Below are positions 23,292-34,297 of a stretch of DNA of 64,000 nucleotides, one piece after another. Position 1 is the stretch's first letter. Every line of letters starts with the position of its first letter. Both the position numbers and the translations under genes were made by a program. The notes under the pieces are model-generated. The model saw only the letters and a list, made by a program, of their open reading frames with translations, ran no database searches and had not been told where the DNA came from. Origin of the DNA: Quillaja saponaria (lineage: Eukaryota; Streptophyta; Magnoliopsida; Fabales; Quillajaceae); assembly GCA_029379385.1 (NCBI GenBank), contig CM055608.1, positions 23,992,350 through 24,056,349 on the forward strand. Direction: 5' to 3'.

Positions 23292-26200
23292 GAAAAAGGA
23301 AAGAAAAGGAAAAGGGACAAGGAAAAAGATTCCTCTACTTTTGTCTTACTCTCAATGATCAGGCATGTAATACATGATATATTTCCACACATTGATGTTG
23401 TTCTCAGGATCTTCAATTTTAGTAACTAATTTAATTGCATTGGTAATCTCACATGTGCATCTATTGTTCCACTGGATTGCTTATGCAGTTCACTGTCTGT
23501 GTTTGCGTTGCATCCACTATACCTGAGAGTACAAGCACTTTCAGAAAATATGCCAGAGGATGTCAAGGTTATGTTCAGGACTCTTACATATTTTAGCATT
23601 ATTAGTAACAAGTTGTTCCAGAAACATTGGTGATAATTGAAATGCTTATTTTGCTTCTAACAGCAAGAGATTGAGAACGAAAAACAGCGATTGGATGGAA
23701 AGGTAATCATGTGGCCCTGTCACTGGTTTATATATATATTTGATACCGTGAACAGAAGGTGTTTATGGTTTATATATTTGTTGCATAAAATGATATGATA
23801 AATCAATATGACAAGCTCTACAGGACTTGGCTTCAGTTGACAATCTCATTATTAGTGTTGTTTTCTGGAATATTTGTCATGGTAAATGGGAATAGATAAT
23901 ATTTATATAAGAAGCTAAAGCGGTGCTTAAGGTTGGTATAATTGGTGGTGACTTAGATTTATGGTGTTAACCTGACTAGGCAGTAAAATTTAGAGAGGTA
24001 ATTCAGGGGAATAGGTCTTTTACATATTTAGAATTAAGGAAAAGAACCAACTGATGATGCATTACTTTCTTTGTTATTTTATAGACAATCTTGATCTCAA
24101 ACCTTAACAGTTTTTAAGTAAAAATTCACAAACTCTGCATTGGAACATATAATATCTGTTTCCACTCCCTGATGTCCTTCTCACTTTCATTTCTGAATAA
24201 TGAATTAAGGAGAAGAGATGGAATACAATATTTTGACTATGTGCTTTGATAGGAAGTTATTTGCTGCGGAGAAGAAATGTAGAAAGATAATTATTTGAGG
24301 TGCCAATTGTACTCACTCCAGTCTCCAGTTAAATTGCAATGTTATAGAAGTTTCACAAGCCAAGAGTTCATAAGATCAGAGTAAAAATACTTTAGTTTCC
24401 AATCCAAAATTCAGACACCAACCGTCAATCAACATCCATTAGGTTTCAGGAAAGAACTAAAAGAGAAAATAAAAATGATATCATAATGGTTCAAGAATAA
24501 AAAGTATAATTATAAAGTTGCAGCTCATGTTCCTTTACCTGAAATCAAACTAATGACCATCATTAGACTGAACTTCAGACATTGTTAGCATGGGTGATTC
24601 TTCCTTGTGAAGTTATAGGAAAAATTTAAAAGTAATAACAGAGATGGCATATTCTTCTACTAAATAACATATGCCTCAACTGAATTATTTTTTCTGGATG
24701 TACAGGATGTTGATTATGAAGCTACTATGGCTACTAAACTCTCAATCGCCAAGAAAATTTTTGACCTAGAGAAGGGTTTGACACTCAATTCCACTTCCTT
24801 CCAGGGATTCTTTTCCGAGAATAAGGTTTTCACAAACCTTCTTCATTCTATGATTATTATTATGTCGAAAGATCTCGTATATGATTTTTCTTTCCTTTCC
24901 CTCGTATTTCTTGTTGAGTTTGCTTTCTGGCTTCAACAATCATTTCTATTTCATTTTTAGTTAATTGCTACACTGACTCTGTTGTGTTTAAAAGGATTGG
25001 TTAAAACCTTATGCTGCCTTCTGTTTCTTGCGGGACTTTTTTGAAACATCAGATCACAGTCAATGGGGTCGCTTTTCTCATTATTCAAAAGAGAAGGTAG
25101 AGCCCTTCCATTTTCTTTGGCATGTCAAGAGGTTGGATTATCCTGCTAGAAATTTTGGGCCCTTCTATTCCTTCTGATACTTATTTGCTAAAGGTCCTTT
25201 CTCTTAAATCCTGGCACAATTCCTTTCTTAACGCAGCTAGAGAAACTTGTTGCTAAGGACAGCCTACATCATGAATAATTTTCTTTCATTATTATATCCA
25301 GTATCATTTACATTTACAAGTAAGTATAATTGTTCCCCACACCATAATTCTTCATTATTTTTGGTCAAATTGCATAACAGTAAGGTATCTTGTTGTTTTG
25401 CCCCATCATAAACTGACAGTTATCAGAAGCTGCAGGATATGCAAGAAAGAAAGGGGTGGTACTGAAGGGAGATCTTCCTATTGGCGTTGACAGAAACAGC
25501 GTAGATACATGTGCACCTCCAGATTATTTTGATAAAAATGGGCAGAATTGGGGCTTTCCAACATATAATTGGGAGGAAATGTCAAACGACAATTATGCTT
25601 GGTGGCGTGCTCGTTTGACACAGGTTTTTTACTTTAGAATTACATTTTTTTAATGGACAGGGTGATCTTTTTCTCTGACTCTTTTGTATAAGAAGACAAA
25701 GGTTAATTTTCTTATTTTGTCACAGATGGCAAAGTATTTTACAGCTTATAGGATTGATCACATATTGGGATTCTTCCGAATTTGGGAGCTTCCAGATCAT
25801 GCTATGACAGGTCTAGTTGGAAAATTTCGACCATCTATTGCTCTAAGTCAGGTACTTATGCTTTCCAATATGAAATGTCAAAAGAGTAGTTTTCCTTGTC
25901 AATAGAGGCTGGACCTTCTACCTTGTAATAGCGATTACAATTTACGGTCTTTTAATACATTTGCAAATTAACCTTCTACTGTAGGAAGAATTCGAAACGG
26001 AGGGAATATGGGATTTCAATCGCTTGAGCCGTCCGTATATTAGGCAGCAACTTTTAGAGGTTGGTGATTTACCTTCCGAGCACTAATCTGGCATAAACTT
26101 AATTGCTTAGTACTTCATCTCTAAAATTTCAATTCTTGTTTCAGGATATATTTGGAGCTTCTTGGATATTTGTTACAACAAATTTTTTGACTGAATATCA

Positions 26201-26393
26201 GAAGCAACACTACGAGGTAATAAACCTTGTTTACTTTATATTCTTTTGACCCATGATTGATCCCTGGTGGCAAATCTATTAACCTTGAATGTGAATTAAC
26301 CTTAATCATCATGACTGAGTTTGGAAACTGGAATCTGACTATAAACTAACAGGTTTACCCTTTGTCTTTTACCATCTATGTTGTCCCTGTTCT

Positions 26394-26700
26394 GACCGCC
26401 ATTACTGTACCTGATGGAAATTGTTAACATGACTTCTATGTGGCTCAAATAAGCCACTAACTGTTTCACAAGTTCAAAAATTCATCAAATTCTCCAATTT
26501 GGCTTGTCATATTAAACATGTGTTTGGTCTTTTCAACTCAAAAATATCATGTGTTAACATGTGAAGCCAATTTGGAGAATGAAATGTCTTGGACAAGTCA
26601 GATACCAAATGGTTTCTTTCATTAGTTTAGGAGCCACATCAGCTGTTTCCGGTCCTATGTTAACAATCTATGAACAAGCTCGGTTTTAATGGTGGCATGT
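26394..26700. mobile_element. Foldback (hairpin) element in the largest DPE2 intron
   Basis: Two arms of an imperfect inverted repeat. ATTCTCCAATTTGGCT (26489-26504) is exactly complementary to AGCCAATTTGGAGAAT (26565-26580). Further out, 'ATTGTTAACATgacttctATGTGGCTC' pairs with the complement of 'GAGCCACATcag...ATGTTAACAAT' (about 26630-26671). No coding; consistent with a small non-autonomous DNA transposon. Host intron 26217-28848 is 2.6 kb. Confidence 0.6.
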
Positions 26701-29700
26701 CGCTGTGTCTTATTGTGTTGTATGTCATGTCCTGTCGGATATAACACTTAGACACATCTAAATTCTAAGGTAACAGGTGTTCTTTTTGGTGTTGCCATTC
26801 CAATGTTGTGTTGTATCCATGTCCATGTCCATGTTTTATTGGTACAAATAAGAACAATAGAGATAATATTTGTGCCAAGATCTACATCCACAAGATGGAA
26901 ATTCATAGAACATTTTATGAAATCTAGAGCTCAGAGAGAGATCGTTGGTTTCCAAACTATACCTCGTTATGTAGGCAACCTCAAGCCTAAGTAGAAATCT
27001 GCTGAAATGAATTTGGGTCATTTTAATTTTTTATTGTTACAAAAATATTAAAATTAATTTAGTGAATTAATGATAAACTACACAGAAGTACTATAATCTC
27101 TTCCCATCCTTCCCAAGTTCCATGCAACCTGGATTGATCAATCCCAATCATGGTTTGATCTTCATCCAGAATGGCAAAAATACCATGCATATGGGGTTAT
27201 ATCTTTCTTTAAAATTTTAAACTCGATAGTGGGGAAAGAGGTAGAGACAGTGTGCCTGGGTGTGAGAATAAAAGAGAGAGCTGGCTATGCTTCAAGGAAA
27301 TCACAGCCGCTGCTCTCTGCCGAAGATGACATCCTCAAGAAAGTTGATTCTTGGAGACTGTGGGGTTGCTTTCCTTTTTCTTTCTTATGGTGTGGAGCTT
27401 AGACATATCATTGCAACGTTTTAGAAGTTACCATTGAGATTTGTTACATGTTTCAGTGATGTTTGGTGAGATGTAACAGTGGGGTGAAAAACAAGCACCA
27501 CATTTATTAATCTTACCAAAATAGTGAAGTTCTGTTTAAGGATCAGTGGGCCAATTATGAGAGGTCTTTATCTGTTTCAGTTAGTTTGAATTAATAGTTA
27601 ATGGAATGCAATACATATCATATGGAAATCCCGAAAGTATTTCTTAAAATAACTTAAACTTACCAGTAGGGGACTATATATATGCCAAAGCAACCTCAAG
27701 AAACTTTATTTCATTCCCTTTGTTCAGATGAATACACAAGTAGCCTGGGGCCCTGGACGATCTGGGAAGGCCTTATCAATATATTGCATTCCTCTAACTT
27801 GATTCAAAGTAGTATCCTTTGTTAAACCACATTAATTACTAAGTGATGTGCCTTGTTCCTATTCCCGTTCCACATCCCTCAAAACTTTGGGTTTCAGATT
27901 ACCTTGGCTTTATGTTTAGTGCAATCTTCTAGAATTGAGAGAAGGGCGTGCCTGATAAAGTGTCTTGCAAAATAGTGCTGTTATGTGGATGCTATTTATA
28001 CAACTGTGGTGTGAGTCAAGCATTACTTCCATTGTTGTTGAATTTACTATTTCACCATTTTCTACAAATTTTATGATGATTAATCTTTCATTGCTATCAA
28101 TGGGTTGATTTAAATCCTTAGTTCTGGCTAAAGTTAGATATTTGGTATACCTTGTAATTCAGCAGAAAATAACTCTTTTAATGGTGCTATGAGGCTACTC
28201 TTGAATGTAATGATTTTAAAATGTGCATTAAAATCATGTTTTGGAAACCCAAACAATGTGATTTACGCTTGATAAGTGATATGTTTGATATGCAGTTCTC
28301 AGTGGTCCCAGATGGATTAGCTAGCATTTCCTGCATTAAGATTTTTGTCAATCAGTGACAACAGGATGCCTCTGTTAGCATATCAAAAACAGTTCTGATT
28401 GAGCACCTTTCACTTTAAAGATGTTGCCTCAATTAGGAAAAATAAAAAGAAATGGTTAAGTTGCTTGGTTAATTCTCTTTTAGCCAGAGTGTTTTATCAA
28501 TGCCCTTGAGCCTCGCTTCAAACATCTTACTGGTTTTGTGGATAACTTTTCTGCATTATTTGGCAAAAAAAGAAATAATAGTATAGTACTATCTAGGTGA
28601 TTCTCTTCATTGTTGATTGTCAATATGTTGATTCATGAGTACCTGAGAAAAATTATTATTTTATAGGCGCTGTATCATGTAGAAAGGATGATGTGAAACA
28701 CAATTCTAATCTTATGTTCTTTAAATTTTAAATCCTGATTTCTGAGACCAATTCCATTCAACTTCAGTTTTCTGTGTCACTTTTAGTACTCTGTCAAATA
28801 TTAAGGAACCTTTGCTCAAAGATATTATTGTTCTCCCTTGATCCATAGTTCAAGGAGGACTGCAACACAGAGAAAAAAATTGCTGCCAAGCTGAAGTCAT
28901 TAGCAGAAAGATATTTGTTGTTGGAGAGTGAAGACAAGATACGTCGTAGTCTCTTTGATCTTATACAGGTAGCATATTCTTCAAGAGAAATTTTCGTATT
29001 TTTGTAATTTTATCCATACTGAAAATTATTACAATGATTATAGGGCATGATTTTTCTTTCTACCATGACTGCGCTAGAGTTTTAAGATTTATGGTATTAT
29101 CAATTATCGTTGCAGAATATAGTTCTTATCCGTGATCCAGAGGATCCAAGAAAATTCTATCCTCGTTTCAATCTTGAAGATACTTCAAGTTTTAAGGATT
29201 TGGATGATAATAGGTACTTCATGTTATGGCAAGAAACAAGCTTTTGTGCATATATAGTTTACAATGCTACTTTTATGCCGAATTTATTTCACACACTTAT
29301 CACTTCATTGTTCTGTTCCCGATAGAAAAAAAGAAAGAAAGATCCTTTTCACATTTTTCATTTGCAACTTGCTTGATAAATTTCCTCATGAAATCTTGTA
29401 TTGCTTGTCATGATACAGCAAAAATGTTCTTAAAAGATTATACTATGATTACTATTTCCACCGGCAAGAAAATCTTTGGCGGAAAAATGCTTTGAAGAAC
29501 CTGCCTGCACTTCTAGACTCATCAGATATGCTAGCATGTGGAGAAGATCTGGGCCTTATTCCTTCTTGTGTTCATCCTGTATGTCCATATAACCTTTGCT
29601 GATCCCTTTCCAGCAAGGGCCTCTGTGTGTGTTATTTTTCTGGTTTATCTTTGAAGGTTTGTGTTCTCTTTTTGTTGATGTAGGTTATGCAAGAACTAGG

Positions 29701-31404
29701 ACTGATTGGGTTGCGCATTCAGCGTATGCCCAGTGAACCTGGTCAGGAATTTGGTATTCCTTCTCAACACAGCTACATGACGGTAAGTTTTTTTTATAAT
29801 ACTGTTTTTTCTATCCCATTGTTCATTACTGGGTCCATTTTGGTCAACGAAGTAACACTGTCTTATATTTATTTGTAGAGAATTGAATGGTACCATTAGA
29901 AAAGCCAACACCATTTGACACAAATTCTGCAAAAAACAGACCTGGTCGTCTGAAGAAATTTTGAAACCTGAATTGATTAGTCTAAGCCTAAAATGAAATG
30001 TATTCTCACCATCGTAAACAACAAAGTGAAAAAGTAAAAGATCATTATAATACCAAACAAAATATGCTTACGGTACAGCACTACTGTAATGTTAACTGTT
30101 ACCTAGGATTCCTTTGATAAAAGATATTTAATATGCTTCAAATCACTGTCTTTGAAATTGCTAGAAGCAAAAAAAAAAAATTACATAATTTTGTAAAATA
30201 TCTTAAATTTTGGGTGGTGTTGGTGGATGAATCAGTTGGTGGGGTGCAAGGAGTTACATTCTAACCTAATGGATGAAAAATGTTTCTTCAATACATTCTG
30301 GAATTACTCTTCTTGAAGAAAAGAATGAATCCTGGGTTATGTATAAAGATAATTTTATGGCCAATGTTGGACTTTCATGGATCGTTGTCTCTACTGTTGA
30401 AGGAACTTTTATTTATCTTCTTTTCTGGCAAGGTCTGAATTTTGGTTTGTTAGTTACTATCGGTTGCTATGAAAGTCAGAATCAGATGGCTGTTATAAGA
30501 ATGTCAATCCTGTGGGTAAGTCCTGTTACCCTGTTTCAGGTATGTGCTCCATCATGCCATGACTGCTCAACCATGCGCGCTTGGTGGGAAGAAGACGAAG
30601 AAAGAAGACAACGATTTTTCAAGAGTGTGGTGGGGTCTGATATGTTGCCACCTGATCAATGTGTTCCAGAGATTGCAAGTTTTATTATAAGGCAACATGT
30701 TGAAGCTCCATCAATGTGGGCAATTTTCCCTCTTCAGGTATTTTAATATACATTAGAAATGAGCTTTTTAACATTGTTTTTGGAAAACTGGAAATTCAAA
30801 TCTCATCACACTACCTGCAAAGTGCGCTTGTTTTGTAAAAACGCTACTAGACCTGAGTGAGTGTTGATGTTGGTTATTTCTTTGCATATAAATGGAATTT
30901 TTCTTATTGTCTAGGACTAGTTAGCTTTGAAAGAAGAATACACAACACACCCTGCAGCAGAAGAGACGATCAATGACCCAACCAATCCAAAGCACTATTG
31001 GAGATATCGTATGTGTTCAATCTCTTTTCATTTTTATGAAGAATACTGTATTGGTCTAACATGAATTTTCATTGCTTGAATTTAAGCTATGCTTCTTTTT
31101 TTCAACTGTGATTGTTGGTACTGTATTTGATGATCATTATCTAATTTGGTGGCTTGCATTTATCTGATTCTCAGGCTTACATGTTACCCTGGAATCTTTG
31201 ATAAAAGATAACGAACTGAAAGCCATCATTAAAGACCTTGTACGTGGAAGTGGAAGATCATATCCTTTGGGAGAATCCAAGATCAAAGTGAAACAAGTAT
31301 GAGCAGCTGGAACAAAAGGGAAGGTTTCCAATGGTGGGCAAAAGATCTTTCTCACAACAGAATCAAGTGGTATGCCACAAAAGGAGATTTTGGGTGTCCG
31401 CTGA

Positions 31405-32310
31405 TGTGTTTGTCTTTGCCTTAGTTTATACAACGAAACTTACAAGGATGAAACCTGGGAGATGAGAAAACTTCTAAGGATCCATGTATAATGCAGAAAG
31501 ACATTAGCTGTTCTCTCTTTATACTACTTTCTATAAATAAAATAAAATAAAATAAAATAAACATTTGTAGTGAATTGATGATCATCTCTTATTATGATTA
31601 TGTAATAATCATGCTTTGCTTTCTCTGCGGCAAATTTTTAGTACTTTATATTATCTCTTGCTTTCTTTTTCTTTTCTTCCTGCTTGGCTTTTATAAGGTT
31701 CCTAACACAATAAAGAATGAAGAAACTATCCTTTCTTTGTTTCTACTTGTATTTTTTATTAAAAAAATATAATAAATCTAAAAAACAGGATAATACAACC
31801 AAAAAGATATAATAATCTAAAGTTTTTGTAAAAACACAACTCATTTGCATACTTCAACATGTGATGTTAGATCAGATCTAAGCCGGTTTTTCTGACAAAC
31901 GGGAAACCGTCAATGTGAACATCGATATTTATTATATGGTTTGAAACCGTTAAAACAAGGAGTTTTTTTTTTTTTCTCTCCCATAAACTCTTACAAAAGA
32001 CAAGTAAAAAAAAAAAACAAAAAAACAACTTGCAGTGGGCCTGAAGAAACGGAAGGGCGGCCCAAATGAAGGAATTGTTGTCGAAGGTAGTTATGCTACA
32101 ATCATTCGTCTGTCACCTCTACAGTTATGCCACGTATTATGTACTTAAATAGCAGAGTTTGCCGCTTGGTCCGCGGCAAAAATAGTTATTGGAGGTTGGA
32201 AATGGGTCCCGCGTTCAAGAAACCAAAGAGACATAAGAGGAGAAGGTTGGGGGAGTTTTTGCGTACAGACTGGGGATATTACCGTTGGGAGTGAGAGTGG
32301 GAGTGGTAGA
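31405..32310. other. DPE2 3' region and intergenic DNA
   Basis: Includes the former 3' UTR with a run of (AAAAT) units at 31533-31561. No gene. From about 32030 the sequence is richer in G+C, which may mark the promoter of the PI4K gene. Confidence 0.45.
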
Positions 32311-34297
32311 TTATATATCAGAAATATTCCGGTGACCGGACTGATTCTCTCGCGCTCCCGTTGCTTTTTCGTCTCCCTGAATGCCTTAACAGTGTTCAGG
32401 GTTCGTCTCTCTTTCCTTCTTTTTCTTTCTCTTTATTTGTGCTGTGTATTTGGTTGCTGAGAAAATGTGGGCAAATAATTAAAATTGAAAACTGTCATTG
32501 TTTTGAGTCTAGAAAGAAAGAAAGATGAATATATCCTTTTGTAAATCATGAAGACCCAGAAGTTATGACGATCTTGCTTTTCTTTTCTCCCCTTAATTTC
32601 TTTGTTAGAAATTAAACGGGATGCATTGTGATTCAGAGAACATACTAAAGCTCTGAACTTTTGCAAATCGATTACAGATTAAATGAGAATTCTATGTTTT
32701 TTAATGTTGTTGCTTGAATTTATGTTATTGCATGTTGTGGGTAGGGTATGGTGCATTTCTTTCTTTCATTCTTTTCACGGTTTGCATTATCCCATAACGG
32801 GGTAATGGGTAGTTTACCCTATAAATTTTGTCAAATTATTGTGGCGTATGACAAGATGACTGTTTGTGTTTCAGTAATTTTTGGCGATTCATGTGCGGAG
32901 GAGCGAGGGATTTACAGGTTATTAAAATATTTGTTTCACACCAACCACGATGTTGAAGAATTGAGTTTTCTTTTCATTTTCATAATTTTTTTCTCCATTT
33001 ATTGGTAATGAATATGCAGGATATGATCGATCCAAGAAAATGTGCAAACATCGGGTAAGAAAATTTTAAAAGTTAAGAGCAATGAGACCAACATTTGAAT
33101 TCTATGACTTTTATACAAACATCGGGTAAGAAATTTTTATTATATCTTACAGTAATTCTCTGATTGTTGTTAAAAGGTTGCTATATGATATACATAAGGA
33201 GAAAAAAATCTTACTGTTTGAAAGATAAAAGTTATTTGATTAGTTTAGTAACTATAGATGTAGCAAAGTCCTATATGCAAAGAATTTTTATGTGCTTCGA
33301 TGCTGTGCAGACCAAAGCAGCACAGTAAATGAAATACATTCATATAGGGACTTGTGAAATGGAAACGATAAAAATTTTATGAAACCAAAAGCCAAATAAG
33401 TCACAAATGAACTTTGCCAACTTATAGAATTACAATGGAGTATTTTTTTAAACTTATTACTAATTTAATTTTTAATAATTGTTTTTAGTTAATTTCCCTG
33501 GAATCAGCTTGTCTTCTGAAATTTTCTTTACCAGAGGAAAGAAAGCCTTTATATCATTTTTGATCCGGCACAATTTTAAATCTTTTGGATTTTATAATCT
33601 TTTATCAAATCTGGAACGATGTTATTGTTCCGAGTCATTGATAAGCACCTATTTTTTGTACTGTAGTTATATTGGCATATCAAAGCATGGTTCAATTTTG
33701 ATCTTTATCATCTCTGAGCCCTGTTAGTATGACTCGGACTTACTCAGGCAGAGAAAGTTTGAAGACCGGATTATAATAGCTGTAGCAACATATTTGTTGA
33801 TTTGGATTTTGCACTTTATGCCACATGCATGTTCTTTTCAAAATATTACCATCAGTAATAGTTAAGATTATCTGACTACCTCATATATATGGAATGTATA
33901 TCTTCATAATCATATTTATTGGGCTACTAAATTGGTAGAAGAATTTCTTTTGCAAAATGCAATCTGGTACCACATCAAGAAAGTAAATTATTTCATTCAA
34001 GTTTGCATTGTAACTTACTGCATATCAAGATGAAAGCTGAATATTGTTCTGCTGTATATGCACTTGAATATCATGTATATTTTCAGTCAAGGTCTAGCTT
34101 TTCCCAATACCAGTAAATCGAGCCTGCTTTTCCTAATTGCAAATGCTTGTCATAAAGGATTTTGAAGTTGTGCTAGTTTGTAACATGCAGATATATGATG
34201 CCTAATCTCTTTTGGAAAACTAATCCTTGGGGCATCCTTTGAGAAGAATTTCCTTAAATGCACTGCTGCCATTCTCACCTGCATGAGATTCTTTGAA
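32311..34297 (+). promoter_or_regulatory. Promoter and intron-containing 5' leader of the PI4K-gamma gene
   Basis: TATATAT at 32312-32318 is a plausible TATA box, followed by C/T-rich sequence to about 32430. No coding frame follows until 34298, so I infer a long leader with intron(s). A possible small leader exon is 33020-33054 (TGCAG before it, GTAAGAAA after), and another acceptor TGCAG ends at 34190. 'AAACATCGGGTAAGAAA' at 33047-33063 recurs at 33118-33134. Exact splicing is unproven. Confidence 0.4.

Larger units (their letters stand above)
20352..31404 (+). pseudogene. DPE2: DPE2-type cytosolic 4-alpha-glucanotransferase, inactivated copy
   Basis: DPE2 moves a glucose unit from maltose to cytosolic glucans during night-time starch breakdown. 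22 exons are readable: 20352-20705, 22027-22144, 22267-22322, 22448-~22581, 22694-22813, 22896-23092, 23489-23567, 23664-23702, 24706-24825, 24995-25096, 25237-25319, 25420-25623, 25726-25851, 25985-26059, 26145-26216, 28849-28968, 29116-29213, 29419-29578, 29684-29782, 30540-30737, 30915-31008, 31175-31404. Order: two CBM20 starch-binding domains, then the GH77 domain; the catalytic Asp (RIDH), Glu (CGEDLG) and Asp (SCHDCS) survive. Lesions: no donor after exon 4 (frame stops at TGA 22586); 1-base deletions near 22792 and 25274 (TAA 25276); 42-base deletion at about 25510; TAG 30918; TGA 31300. Total exon length (about 959 codons) fits the family. Sequencing error is the alternative, but so many lesions make a true pseudogene likelier. 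Confidence 0.82.

Noticed and set aside
30273..30539. Open frame continuous with DPE2 exon 20, extending left
   Set aside because: This part is intron: no similarity to the family, while a good acceptor (TTTCAG) lies at 30534-30539 and the conserved sequence starts at 30540.
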